A stretch of DNA of 64,000 nucleotides from Corynebacterium riegelii (GCF_016728505.1 NZ_CP068159.1:868001-932000); one strand, 5' to 3'; numbered from the stretch's first letter, positions 54,077-62,976 are shown. The notes: generated from the sequence alone by a model not told the origin. Translations and numbers: made by a program.

Positions 54077-55111
54077 ATGTCTTATGACTCCGCTATTGAC
54101 CTGACCATGCTTCGCCGCCCGCGGCGTCTGCGCCAAAACCCGAAGATCCGTGAGCTGACGGCGGAAACCCGCCTGCACCCAGCGGACTTCATCCTGCCGC
54201 TGTTTGTCGCAGACGGCATTGATACCAAACGCGAGATTTCCTCCATGCCGGGTGTGTACCAGCACACCACGGACAGCCTGAAGGCCATCTGCCACGAGGC
54301 GTTGGAAGCCGGCGTGACGTGCGTGGACCTCTTTGGTGTTCCGCGCGATGAGGATAAGGATGCCACGGGTTCGGTGTCCTGGGATGAAAACGGCATTCTG
54401 AACCGGAACCTGACTGCGCTGCGCGAGGAGTTCGGCGATGACCTACTGATCATGGCAGACACCTGCTTAGATGAGTTCACGGATCACGGCCACTGCGGTG
54501 TGTTAGAAACGGACCGTTTTGGCCAGGAGATCGTGGCTAATGACTCAACGCTTGAGCTCTACGTGAAGATGTCACTGGCCCAAGCCGCCGCAGGTGCTCA
54601 CATTGTGAGCCCATCCGGAATGATGGACGGCCAGGTTGCTGTCATCCGTGAGGCGCTGGATAGCGCTGGCTACCAGGATGTGGCGATTATGGCGTACTCC
54701 GCGAAGTACGCCTCCAAGTTCTTCGGCCCGTTCCGCGACGCGGTCGGCTCCTCGCTGAAGGGCGATCGCCGCACTTACCAACAGGACCCGGCAAACATTC
54801 GGGAGTCCATCCTGGAAACGCAGCTGGATATTGATGAGGGTGCGGACTTTGTCATGGTGAAACCCGCCATGCCGTACTTGGACGTGCTGGCCAAGGTGGC
54901 GGAGATGTCGCCAGTGCCGGTTGCTGCCTACCAGGTCTCTGGTGAGTACGCGATGTTGGTTGCCGCAGGCCAGAACGGCTGGATCGACTTTGAAGAGACC
55001 ATGATGGAATCTCTCATTGGCATCAAGCGTGCTGGCGCTAACCAGATTCTGACGTACTACGCTATTGAGGCTGCCAAGCGCCTCAACCAAGCAGGGGGCG
55101 TGCGTGGTTAG
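54077..55111 (+). CDS. hemB: Delta-aminolevulinic acid dehydratase (porphobilinogen synthase)
   Basis: A 344-residue enzyme condensing two 5-aminolevulinates. It has RRPRRLRQNPKIREL, the metal-site segment ADTCLDEFTDHGHCG, where one of the three zinc cysteines is Asp as is usual in actinobacteria, and the Schiff-base lysines in YSAKYASKFFGPFR and FVMVKPAMPYLD. ATG 54077 is taken as the start; ATG 54068 is also in frame. It begins 10 bp after hemD, and its end overlaps the next membrane gene by 8 bp, so hemD-hemB-membrane genes form one unit. Confidence 0.96.
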   Translation: MSYDSAIDLTMLRRPRRLRQNPKIRELTAETRLHPADFILPLFVADGIDTKREISSMPGVYQHTTDSLKAICHEALEAGVTCVDLFGVPRDEDKDATGSVSWDENGILNRNLTALREEFGDDLLIMADTCLDEFTDHGHCGVLETDRFGQEIVANDSTLELYVKMSLAQAAAGAHIVSPSGMMDGQVAVIREALDSAGYQDVAIMAYSAKYASKFFGPFRDAVGSSLKGDRRTYQQDPANIRESILETQLDIDEGADFVMVKPAMPYLDVLAKVAEMSPVPVAAYQVSGEYAMLVAAGQNGWIDFEETMMESLIGIKRAGANQILTYYAIEAAKRLNQAGGVRG

Positions 55112-55724
55112 TCTGCCGCCAGGCCCCACAGGGCCGAAAGGTCCCACAGGCAACCCCAACTCCGCCTCGCACGTTGACCCGGAGGCGGCCCGTGGCGGGA
55201 AGCCGGAAACGGTGCGCTACATGCTGGCGTGCTGGGCGTTCATGATTGGTGGTGAGCTGCTGCACCAGGCTTTGACCGTGGTTTCGCTGCTGATGGACCC
55301 CGCCGAATTGATTGCTTCAGCTAAGCAAGCCTCGAAGCAGACCGGGGCCATGTCCGGAGCCATGTCCGAGGGGTTGATGAACGTTGCGGTGTGGGGATCT
55401 GTTGCGCTGATGGCGTTGATTCAGCTGAGTATTTTGGCGTTGTTTGCGTTTGCGTTGGCGTCTATAAGCAGGCAGCGCAAAATGGCAGGAACCGCACGCA
55501 GGCTGCTGATGGTGTTCTCTGTGTTCTTCGCGCTTCGCGCGTTGATGGTGTTTGCCATGCGCCCAGCCAGCACCACGGTGCCACTTGCGTTCTACGCCTT
55601 CGATGGGGTTATCCAGATCATGCTTGGCGTGGCGGGCGCACTCGGCCTGTTCTACGCTTCCCAGAAGGAATCGGCTGATTGGGTAGACGCCGGCGCCGGC
55701 AAAAACGGAGCTAAAGGAGCCTAA
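55104..55724 (+). CDS. Hypothetical membrane protein in the hem operon (206 aa)
   Basis: A protein with a Pro/Gly-rich N-terminus (PPGPTGPKGPTG, collagen-like) followed by four hydrophobic segments (about residues 40-60, 95-120, 135-155 and 160-185). GTG 55104 overlaps the hemB stop by 8 bp, so the two are translationally coupled. Genes of this kind lie between hemB and the ctpA-like gene in corynebacteria. I see no enzymatic motif; a role in porphyrin or metal handling at the membrane is only a guess from position. Confidence 0.7.
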   Translation: MVSLPPGPTGPKGPTGNPNSASHVDPEAARGGKPETVRYMLACWAFMIGGELLHQALTVVSLLMDPAELIASAKQASKQTGAMSGAMSEGLMNVAVWGSVALMALIQLSILALFAFALASISRQRKMAGTARRLLMVFSVFFALRALMVFAMRPASTTVPLAFYAFDGVIQIMLGVAGALGLFYASQKESADWVDAGAGKNGAKGA

Positions 55725-55727
55725 AAC

Positions 55728-56237
55728 GTGGCGGGCATGTTTCCAACGATGGTTGCGGACCCGAATGACCGCAACCGCAGGCATACAGATGCGGCGGGTG
55801 AGACCTGGCCAACGCCGCTGAAGGTGGCGTATTGGCTGGTTGTTGCTGCCGCAGTGCTGATGTTGGTCACGGCCGTTGACCTGTTTGCCACTGTGTTCCT
55901 AGGCACCTACGTGCCGCCGGATCTTGACACTGACGTGACCAAATCCCTGCTGTTGAACACGCGCATTGTTGCTGTGGGCAACATTGCGTTGGCCTTGGGG
56001 TTGGCGGTGTGTGCGGCGTTTTTTGAGCGCGGTTCCAAGCGTGCGCGCCGCTTCGCTTCTGTGCTGGTCATGCTCGCCGTGTTTATAAACTTGGCCGGTT
56101 TTTTCGTGCACGCAGTTGGTTTTGTGGCATTTGTCATTGTGATCCTGCTGGCGTTTGCTGGTTTCTTTATGTTCCGACCGGCGGCGAATGCTTTTGTTGA
56201 TCACCGCAGCGGGGACCTGTGGGAAGGGCTGCGCTAA
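55728..56237 (+). CDS. Hypothetical membrane protein in the hem operon (169 aa)
   Basis: A protein with four hydrophobic segments: about residues 32-58, 75-97, 107-127 and 128-147. The N-terminal 30 residues are polar (NDRNRRHTDAAGETW). The start is GTG 55728, three bases after the previous stop, with AAAGGAG in reach, so it is clearly co-transcribed. It is similar in topology to the preceding gene and the two may act as a pair. No family could be named. Confidence 0.7.
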   Translation: MAGMFPTMVADPNDRNRRHTDAAGETWPTPLKVAYWLVVAAAVLMLVTAVDLFATVFLGTYVPPDLDTDVTKSLLLNTRIVAVGNIALALGLAVCAAFFERGSKRARRFASVLVMLAVFINLAGFFVHAVGFVAFVIVILLAFAGFFMFRPAANAFVDHRSGDLWEGLR

Positions 56238-56252
56238 AGCGCAAGGTGAACC

Positions 56253-58805
56253 ATGTCAGTTTCTGAAGATCTTTCCCGTTCGATTGAGCTCGCCCGCGAC
56301 GCCGCGAGGCTTGCCGGAGTTGAGACCAGCGGGCAGGGCTTGCGTAATAGCGATGGCGATGATGACCACCAACACCGCAACATCTCCTATGCCTTTGAAC
56401 TCGTAGGTGTGGAGGATGCCCCACAGCTGGCGGACATTGAGGAGGCGTTGGAGGAGATCCCGGGCGTGATCGCGCGCATGGTGTATCCGACGTCAATGGC
56501 GTGGATTACCGCGCCGTCTGATGTGCATCCGGAGCAGCTGGAGAACATCATCCAGGCGTTTGGTGTGGATCCGGTGATGACGGACACCACCTTGCAGCGC
56601 CAGGCGTTGCTGAAGGATGCGGTGGAGCCGCGTTCGCCGCGCAAGAGTACGCGTGGGATGTCGGTGCGGATTCGCCGCCGGCGCCGGGATGCGCAGGCGA
56701 GCCTGAGCGCTGCGCGTGATGCTGGCTTTGTGCGCCGTGCGCGTACCCGGTCCAGCTCTAATGACGTGCTGTTTACCGCCCGCGACCTGGTTACCCCGGC
56801 GAGGTTGATCACGGCAGTGGTGTTGTCGCTGCCGGTGATTGTGCTCAGTTACTCGCCGGCCGTACAGTTCCCGGGCTGGCAGTGGCTGTGTTTGGCGCTG
56901 ACTACGCCGGTGGCGTTTTGGTGCGCGTTGCCGTTCCACCGCGCGATGGCTGGTGGCGTGCGCCGTGGTCTTTCGGCGCTGGATGGTGCGAGTTCGGTCG
57001 CTGTGCTGGCGGCGTATCTCTGGTCTGTTGTAGCGCTGTTGTTTACGCCCGCGGGTGAGATCGGTTGGGTGTCTGCAACCGGGTGGACGCCCACGCGGCG
57101 CGGGGATGAGATGGATCTCTTCTTAGACGTCGCCTGCGGTGTCACAGCGCTGCTGTTGGTGGGGCGTTTTTACGCGAAGCGTGCTGGTGCGTCGTTGGTG
57201 GATCAGATGGCGTTGTTTACTCCGCCCTCAGATACGGAATACAACGTGATTCGCCGTGGGCACGGTGATGAGGAAATCCTGCCGCTGTCTGAGATCAACC
57301 GCGGCGATGACGTGGAGGTAGGCCCCGGCCAGAGCATCCCCGTAGACGGCGAGGTGGTTGGCGGCTCAGCCCATCTGGATCACGTGCTGGTTGGCGTGGA
57401 TGCGGAACCGAACGTGAAGGTGGGCGATGAGGTGGCCGCCGGGGCGATGGTTGACCGCGGCAAGATCAAAGTCCGCGCACGCCGCACCGGCCATGCGACC
57501 AAGTGGGCGTGGGTGAGCCGTTGGGTGGAGGAGGCGTCGCGTCGAGAAAACGCTGCGACGATGATGTCCACGCGTTCGGCCGGCATGATGATCCCGGCCG
57601 CGTATGCGCTGGCAGTGATTGATTTTGGGCTTTGGTGGCTTATCGACGGCAACATCAACGCCGCCTTCTCCACCGCCCTTGCCATCCTGGCCGTAGTTGC
57701 ACCGGTGGCGCTGGCTATTTCACCCGCACTGGCGATCCGCCACGGCATTGAAGCGGCGGCGCGCCACGCGATTTTGGTGCGCGATGGTGCAACGCTGCGC
57801 AAGTGTGAAGAAGTGGACACGGTGGTGTTTAACCGCGTGGGCACTCTGGTGGAACCGGAGATGACCGTAGAGACGGTCACTGCCGCGGAAGGCGAGGACA
57901 CCGAGGTGGTGCTCCTCGTTGCGGCGGCGCTCTTGGTGGAGTCCAACCACCCCTCTTCACGTGCGATTGTTGCCGCTGCACGTGAGGCGAAAGGCCACGG
58001 TGCACCGTGGCGTGTGGATCTGGAAGAGTCCACCATCCACCAGGACGGCACCACCACCGGGCGCGTGACCCTGCGTCCCGTGGTTGATGGGCGTGTGGCG
58101 GATGATGATGAGGCCACCCATCTCGACGCTGAGCTGTGGCGCCCCACCAACCTGTCGCGCCTGAAGGGGCGCTTGGCGCTGGCGGCGGTTAGCGGCGGTG
58201 CGCCGATTGTGGTGCGTTGGAAGAACCGCGACCGAGGTGTGATCACGCTGCATGACCCGGAGAAGCAGGATGCGGCGGATGCGGTTGATCGTCTAGAAGC
58301 AATGGGCACCTCCACTGTGATGCTGACGCGTGACACCTACGCGGTGGGACGCCGGTTTGCCAACATGCTGGGCATATCCTCGGTGCTGGCAGGAGTTACC
58401 GCGCATGACAAGGCGGGTGCCGTACGCCAACTGCACAGCCGTGGAGCAAACGTGGCCATGGTGGGCAGCCTGTCTGTGCTGGACGTTATTGAGGTCGGGG
58501 ACCTTGGCGTTTTGTATGCCGAGGAGGATTTCTTCGAAAGCAACATGAAGAAAAACACCGAGCTTGAGATCGACGCGCTGGTCATGCGTGATGACGTGAT
58601 GGCAGTGCCCCAGCTGCTTGAGCACGGCCGGCGCGTCTCTCGCATCATTGACTCCAACATGGCGTTCGCCCTGATCTATAACGCGTTAGCTGTGGGGCTG
58701 GCCATGACCGGTGTGCTGCCGCCGATGGGCGCCACCCTAGTCATGCTTGGTAGCTCTTTGATCATCGGGCAGCGTTCCTCGCGCGCTGGGCGTTTCCCGT
58801 CCTAA
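56253..58805 (+). CDS. P-type-ATPase-like membrane protein with catalytic motifs missing (CtpA-like pseudoenzyme)
   Basis: An 850-residue protein with the whole P1B-ATPase layout: an HMA-like N-terminal domain (about 44-103) without CxxC, two helix pairs, an actuator domain (about 345-415), a third pair, the P/N domains, and a final pair. Every key motif is changed. The phosphorylated Asp of DKTGT is Asn527 (FNRVGTL). TGES is VGVD (380-383). The CPC helix reads APV (483-485). TGD is TRD. GDGxND is GSLSVLD (738-744). The HP motif (SNHPSS, 564-569) remains. The frame is intact, so it is not a decaying pseudogene. It lies between hemB and hemE in the heme cluster. Confidence 0.85.
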   Translation: MSVSEDLSRSIELARDAARLAGVETSGQGLRNSDGDDDHQHRNISYAFELVGVEDAPQLADIEEALEEIPGVIARMVYPTSMAWITAPSDVHPEQLENIIQAFGVDPVMTDTTLQRQALLKDAVEPRSPRKSTRGMSVRIRRRRRDAQASLSAARDAGFVRRARTRSSSNDVLFTARDLVTPARLITAVVLSLPVIVLSYSPAVQFPGWQWLCLALTTPVAFWCALPFHRAMAGGVRRGLSALDGASSVAVLAAYLWSVVALLFTPAGEIGWVSATGWTPTRRGDEMDLFLDVACGVTALLLVGRFYAKRAGASLVDQMALFTPPSDTEYNVIRRGHGDEEILPLSEINRGDDVEVGPGQSIPVDGEVVGGSAHLDHVLVGVDAEPNVKVGDEVAAGAMVDRGKIKVRARRTGHATKWAWVSRWVEEASRRENAATMMSTRSAGMMIPAAYALAVIDFGLWWLIDGNINAAFSTALAILAVVAPVALAISPALAIRHGIEAAARHAILVRDGATLRKCEEVDTVVFNRVGTLVEPEMTVETVTAAEGEDTEVVLLVAAALLVESNHPSSRAIVAAAREAKGHGAPWRVDLEESTIHQDGTTTGRVTLRPVVDGRVADDDEATHLDAELWRPTNLSRLKGRLALAAVSGGAPIVVRWKNRDRGVITLHDPEKQDAADAVDRLEAMGTSTVMLTRDTYAVGRRFANMLGISSVLAGVTAHDKAGAVRQLHSRGANVAMVGSLSVLDVIEVGDLGVLYAEEDFFESNMKKNTELEIDALVMRDDVMAVPQLLEHGRRVSRIIDSNMAFALIYNALAVGLAMTGVLPPMGATLVMLGSSLIIGQRSSRAGRFPS

Positions 58806-58839
58806 AGGTGCTGGCGGATCTGAAGTAGGCTTGTAAGCC

Positions 58840-59889
58840 ATGACCAGACGTGAGCTTGTTAATGCCCCGCTTCTTCAGGCCGCTAACGGCCAGACCCCGT
58901 CGCGCACCCCGGTGTGGTTTATGCGCCAGGCGGGCCGCTCCCTGCCGGAGTACCTCAAGGTACGCGAAGGCATCCCCATGTTGGACTCCTGCTTCATGCC
59001 CGAGCTGCTGGCGGAGATTACGATGCAGCCGGTACGCCGCCACGATATGGATGGCGCGATTCTGTTTTCTGACATTGTGGTGCCGCTGAAGGCTGCCGGT
59101 GTTGGCGTTGAGATTGTGCCGGGCCGCGGCCCGGTGATGGATCAGGCGATCACCTCGCGTGCGGACGTGGATAATCTGCCGATTCTGGACCACCACGTGG
59201 AAGAGGTGGCCAAGGGCATTGAGATCATCCTGGGTGAGCTGAAAGATACCCAGGCGCTGATCGGTTTCGTGGGCGCGCCGTTTACGCTGGCCAGCTACCT
59301 TGTTGAGGGGGGGCCGAGCAAGAACCACGAGAAGACCAAGGCCATGATGCACGGGGATCCGGAGACTTGGCACGCGCTGATGCGTCGCCTGGTGCCCACC
59401 ATCACCACGTTCCTGCGCACCCAGGTTGAGGCCGGCATTGACGCGATGCAGCTCTTCGATTCTTGGGCGGGCTTCCTCACGGAGGCGGATTACCGCGAGC
59501 ACGTGCTGCCGTACTCGGTGGAGATCTTAGAGACGGTTGCCGGTGAGATCCCGCGCATTCACTTCGGCGTTGCCACCGGTGAGCTGCTCGGCGCCATGTC
59601 TGAGGCTGGTAGCGAGGTCATGGGCGTGGACTGGCGTGTGCCGTTGGATGTGGCGGCCAAGCGTTTTGCCTCCCCACGCGTGCTGCAGGGCAACCTGGAT
59701 CCGGCGATGCTGTTCGCGGGCACCGATGTGGTGCGCGAGGAGGTCACCCGCATTAAGGCTGAGGCTGCCCGCGCGGTCGAAGTGGGGGATGCCACCGGCC
59801 ACATCTTCAACCTCGGCCACGGCGTTTTGCCCACCACGGATGCGGATGCGATTACGGAAGCCGTACGCATTATTCACGAGGAGGCGTAG
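58840..59889 (+). CDS. hemE: Uroporphyrinogen decarboxylase
   Basis: A 349-residue TIM-barrel enzyme turning uroporphyrinogen III into coproporphyrinogen III. It has the signature PVWFMRQAGRSLPEYL near the N-terminus, FSDIVVPLKAAG, GFVGAPFTLASYLVEGG, LFDSWAGFLTEADYREHVLPY, and the C-terminal GHIFNLGHGVLP. Length is normal. ATG 58840 lacks a strong ribosome site; only GTAGGC lies upstream. hemY follows after 5 bp. Confidence 0.97.
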   Translation: MTRRELVNAPLLQAANGQTPSRTPVWFMRQAGRSLPEYLKVREGIPMLDSCFMPELLAEITMQPVRRHDMDGAILFSDIVVPLKAAGVGVEIVPGRGPVMDQAITSRADVDNLPILDHHVEEVAKGIEIILGELKDTQALIGFVGAPFTLASYLVEGGPSKNHEKTKAMMHGDPETWHALMRRLVPTITTFLRTQVEAGIDAMQLFDSWAGFLTEADYREHVLPYSVEILETVAGEIPRIHFGVATGELLGAMSEAGSEVMGVDWRVPLDVAAKRFASPRVLQGNLDPAMLFAGTDVVREEVTRIKAEAARAVEVGDATGHIFNLGHGVLPTTDADAITEAVRIIHEEA

Positions 59890-59894
59890 AAAGC

Positions 59895-61313
59895 GTGAAC
59901 GTTGCCATTATTGGCGCAGGTCTCGCCGGGTTGACCGCAGCCTATGAGCTGCGCCGTTTGAGCGAGGCTGAAGGCGTAACTGATCTGCGTGTGGATGTCT
60001 ACGAGGCGACCGACCGCATCGGCGGCAAGCTCTACACCGTGGCGTTTGAGGCCGGGCCGACGGATATGGGCGCGGAGGCGTTCATGGCGCGCAGGAAAGA
60101 TGCTGTGGAGTTTTTCACCGAGCTGGGCCTCGGCGACTCTTTGGTGGAACCTTCGGGTCTGCGCTCCTTGGTGTGGGTTGACGGTACGGCGCGTGAGCTG
60201 CCAACCGGCGGTGTAATGGGCATCCCGTCATCCTCCGAAGGTGTGAAGCACCTAGTCAGCGAGGAGACTGCGCGACGTATTGACCAGGAGGGCGAGCAGC
60301 CCGGCTTCGAGTGGGAGATCGGCGGCGACGTGAACCTCGGCGCCCTTGTTCGCGAGCGCTACGGCGATGAGGTGGTGGACAACATTGTCACCGCACTGCT
60401 GGGCGGCGTGTACTCCTGCACTGCCGATGACCTGGGTGTTCGCGCGACTGTGCCGCAGCTGGCGGCGGAGCTTGACCGCCTTGCCGCGGATGGCCCCGTG
60501 CACTTGTCTACAGCCGTGGCCAACTTGGAGGCCGCGCGCAAGGAGCTACCCACCGGCCACGGCGCCGTGTTCAACTCCTTCCGCGAGGGCTACCAGGAGG
60601 TCTACGAGGCCCTGGCGGAGCAGTCCGGTGCCAACATTTACATCGACGCGTTTATCTCCGCGCTGACTCGCGATGGCGCAGGATACCGCCTCAAAGGCGG
60701 CGAGGATGTGGTGTATGACCACGTCGTCCTTGCCGTGCCTGCCCCGACGGCCGCGCTGCTGCTGAAGAGCGTTGCCCCCGAGGCCTCTGCTGCGCTGAAG
60801 TCGGTGCAGCTGGCGAACTCCGCGGTGGTGGGCATGCGTTTCGCCACCGATGAGGGCCTGCCGCAAAACTCCGGCGTGCTGGTAGCCAACGATGCTCAGG
60901 ACGTGCACGCTAAGGCGTTCACCTTGTCTTCCCGCAAGTGGCCGCACCTGGCTGCGCGCGGCGGCGCGCTGGTGCGCGCCAGCTTCGGCCGCTTCGGTGA
61001 CACCGTGGCGCTGTCCGCCAGCGAGGACGACCTTGTGGACTGGGCGTTGGATGACCTGCGCACCATCACGGGTTTCGACGGCCGCGAGGCCGGCCTCGAA
61101 GAAATCTACGTCCAACGCTGGTTCGGGGGCCTGCCGCGTTTCGACGCCACGCACCTGACCACCGTCGCCACCGTCAAGCAACTGCTCGCCGACGCGTTGG
61201 CGGGCGCTGGTGCTGGTGGTGTGAGTGTGACTGGCGCTTGGGTCGCCGGCGTTGGCGTGCCCGCGGTGATTGCAGACGCCCGCGCCGTCGCCGCCGACGT
61301 TCTGAAGTCCTAG
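59895..61313 (+). CDS. hemY: HemY/CgoX-type porphyrinogen oxidase
   Basis: A 472-residue FAD protein. N-terminal dinucleotide motif VAIIGAGLAGLTAAYEL, then VYEATDRIGGKLYT, GPTDMGAEAFMARR, and the C-terminal FAD segment GAWVAGVGVPAVI. In actinobacteria this enzyme oxidises coproporphyrinogen III to coproporphyrin III (coproporphyrin-dependent pathway); the older name is protoporphyrinogen oxidase. The start is GTG 59895. It ends the heme run; a long inverted repeat (61374-61501) and a bidirectional terminator follow. Confidence 0.94.
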   Translation: MNVAIIGAGLAGLTAAYELRRLSEAEGVTDLRVDVYEATDRIGGKLYTVAFEAGPTDMGAEAFMARRKDAVEFFTELGLGDSLVEPSGLRSLVWVDGTARELPTGGVMGIPSSSEGVKHLVSEETARRIDQEGEQPGFEWEIGGDVNLGALVRERYGDEVVDNIVTALLGGVYSCTADDLGVRATVPQLAAELDRLAADGPVHLSTAVANLEAARKELPTGHGAVFNSFREGYQEVYEALAEQSGANIYIDAFISALTRDGAGYRLKGGEDVVYDHVVLAVPAPTAALLLKSVAPEASAALKSVQLANSAVVGMRFATDEGLPQNSGVLVANDAQDVHAKAFTLSSRKWPHLAARGGALVRASFGRFGDTVALSASEDDLVDWALDDLRTITGFDGREAGLEEIYVQRWFGGLPRFDATHLTTVATVKQLLADALAGAGAGGVSVTGAWVAGVGVPAVIADARAVAADVLKS

Positions 61314-61373
61314 CTGAGCCCCTGTTCGGTTCTGTACCCGTCGCCCCGTGGTCGCCGAACAGTTCCCAAAGGT

Positions 61374-61501
61374 AGATATGCAGGGGAAGATATGCAGGTT
61401 CGCAGGTCACGGGGCATTTTCATTAACGGGGCCCTTATTGAAAAAACGCTCTGACCATTACTCCTGCATATCTTCCCCTGCATTTCTTCACCTGCATATC
61501 T
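61374..61501. repeat. Long inverted repeat after hemY (family E), 14-bp periodic units
   Basis: The 11-bp unit AGATATGCAGG occurs at 61374 and 61388 and, inverted, at 61463, 61477 (one mismatch) and 61491, always 14 bp apart. The arms 61374-61398 and 61463-61487 pair over 25 bp with one mismatch around a 64-nt loop. Confidence 0.8.
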
Positions 61502-61605
61502 GTTGAAGCCGGACTTGGTTTGGGCTCGGCTTGGAATTGGCGTGGACTCGTGTGGAGGGGCTGTACCGCCGACATTGGTTACGGCATCAGTTCCTGGGCG
61601 CATGA

Positions 61606-61654
61606 CGAAACCCCCATCGCCACACCAACCGGAGTTGGTGCGATGGGGGTTTCG
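61606..61654. terminator. Bidirectional terminator between hemY and lipoprotein gene
   Basis: A 15-bp stem CGAAACCCCCATCGC / GCGATGGGGGTTTCG with an inner ACCAAC/GTTGGT helix. It is placed between convergent genes. Confidence 0.85.
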
Positions 61655-61690
61655 CGTTGCTGACCGTTATTGACCGCTGTCTAGCGCGAC

Positions 61691-61906
61691 TTACTTGGTC
61701 TCGGTTGCAGTGGAGTCCGTTGCAGTGTCTGCAGTGGAATCAGAGCTGGAGCCAGTGCTGGAGTCTGCAGTGCCAGTGGTGTCGCTGACGGTGGAGTCGG
61801 TCGTCGTTGCATCGTCAGCGCCGGTGTCGTTGCAAGCAGCCAGGCCGGTCGATGCGAGCAGAACAGCAGCAGCGGTAGCAGCAAAGCGGGTCTTGGTGTT
61901 GGACAT
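61691..61906 (-). CDS. Small Ser/Thr/Asp-rich lipoprotein
   Basis: A 71-residue protein with a lipoprotein signal peptide (KTRFAATAAAVLLASTGLAAC; lipobox LAAC, lipidated Cys25). The mature part is wholly low-complexity: Asp, Thr and Ser repeats without a fold. It has a perfect AAAGGAGAAA ribosome site before ATG 61906. It could be an O-glycosylated surface filler or anchor; no family is recognised. The ATG is 209 bp from that of the divergent DedA gene. Confidence 0.8.
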   Translation of the reverse strand: MSNTKTRFAATAAAVLLASTGLAACNDTGADDATTTDSTVSDTTGTADSSTGSSSDSTADTATDSTATETK

Positions 61907-62115
61907 GTCGTTTCTCCTTTAACAAAAACAGCTATTTCGTGCCAGCTGTGTTTCGCTAGCCCCATCATTGATACGAGCCGTTTCTGTATGTTGGTTGAAT
62001 TTTGATTCAAAATCCCCATGTAATCTCACGTCGATTGGATCAGTAGCGCGAATTATTGGGCAGAGTTTCTGCCATGGGTTCGTCTGCACTGTGTTCTGCA
62101 CTAGGTTGATTCCCT

Positions 62116-62871
62116 ATGAGTGACAACGTGAGCGCCGGCGAGCCAAACGCCGAGCCAACCACCGCCGAAACCACCAACAAGGAATGGTGGGAAGAAGACG
62201 GCCTGCCGTGGAACGGTAAGCCGTCGAAGGCGGACTACTGGTGTCTTGGCTGGTTCGGGTTTGTTGGCCTGTTCGGCCTGGCCATGATCCCGCTGCGGGC
62301 CTGGCTGCTGGGACTAGACCCGCCGATCATGCTGGCGTTGACGGGTTCGAGGTTGGGTGCGGCGTCGACAGGAGCACTGGCAGCGGTGGGCCAAGCACCA
62401 CACTGGCTGCTGTACCTGCTGATCGGCTCACTGGTTGCCATCAAATTTGACTGGATCTACTGGTGGGCAGGCAAGCTGTGGGGCCGGGGGATTCTGGAGG
62501 TCCAAGCATCCAACTCCAAACGCGCCGCCAAAAACATCGAGCGTGTTGAGTACTGGGCGCTCAAACTCGGCTGGCTCGGCATTTTCTTGGCGTATGTACC
62601 GATTCCGCTGCCCATCGCCTTCGTCGTGTTCGTGCTCATGGGCATGACCGGGATGCCGCTGTGGAAGTTCATGGTCCTGGACTTTGTGTCCAAGACGCTG
62701 TGGTCCTTCCTGTACCTGGGCCTTGGCTGGTGGATTGGCGAGCCTGTGGTCACCGTGTTGGACCACTACGCCAAGATTGCCAACTACATCGCCCTCGCCC
62801 TGGTGGTTGTGGTGTTTATCGGGGTGTTCCGGAGGCAGTCGAAGGCCAAGACGGCCAAGCCGCAGGCTTAA
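62116..62871 (+). CDS. DedA (VTT/SNARE-associated) family membrane protein
   Basis: A 251-residue membrane protein with a 45-residue polar N-terminus, then about five helices. The DedA hallmarks are visible: a re-entrant, glycine-rich segment (VAIKFDWIYWWAGKLWGRG) and the Pro-rich YVPIPLPIAFVVFVLMGMTGMPLWKFMVLDFVSK-type region including FxxR-like spacing. DedA proteins flip phospholipid or undecaprenyl-phosphate carriers. Some usual acidic/basic pairs are weak here, so the exact subgroup is open. The start is ATG 62116; no clear ribosome site. Confidence 0.82.
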   Translation: MSDNVSAGEPNAEPTTAETTNKEWWEEDGLPWNGKPSKADYWCLGWFGFVGLFGLAMIPLRAWLLGLDPPIMLALTGSRLGAASTGALAAVGQAPHWLLYLLIGSLVAIKFDWIYWWAGKLWGRGILEVQASNSKRAAKNIERVEYWALKLGWLGIFLAYVPIPLPIAFVVFVLMGMTGMPLWKFMVLDFVSKTLWSFLYLGLGWWIGEPVVTVLDHYAKIANYIALALVVVVFIGVFRRQSKAKTAKPQA

Positions 62872-62884
62872 ACGTTCGTTGCAC

Positions 62885-62961
62885 TGACAAATTTGACAAT
62901 TTCCCCTCTCTGTCAGGGTGGCGACCTGGGGAAATGTCAATCGGCTCGTCAAATTTGTCAG
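62885..62961. repeat. Intergenic repeat family A, copy A4 (77 bp)
   Basis: Arms TGACAAATTTGAC / GTCAAATTTGTCA, perfect (position-9 pair T-A), core GGCGACCTGGGGAAA. A further internal stem TTTCCCC/GGGGAAA is possible in this copy. Confidence 0.85.
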
Positions 62962-62976
62962 CCTGACCCAACGGGA

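Larger units (their letters stand above)
61314..61690. other. Intergenic region between hemY and the lipoprotein gene
   Basis: 377 bp without a gene. It holds the 128-bp inverted repeat of family E and a strong bidirectional terminator, both listed separately. Confidence 0.7.

Noticed and set aside
54380..54500. HemB zinc site with Cys replaced by Asp as an anomaly
   Set aside because: The CLDEFTDHGHCG form is usual for actinobacterial HemB.
56253..58805. P-type-ATPase-like gene as a decaying pseudogene
   Set aside because: No frameshift or internal stop in 850 codons, normal codon use, and fold-defining segments are kept; loss is confined to catalytic motifs.
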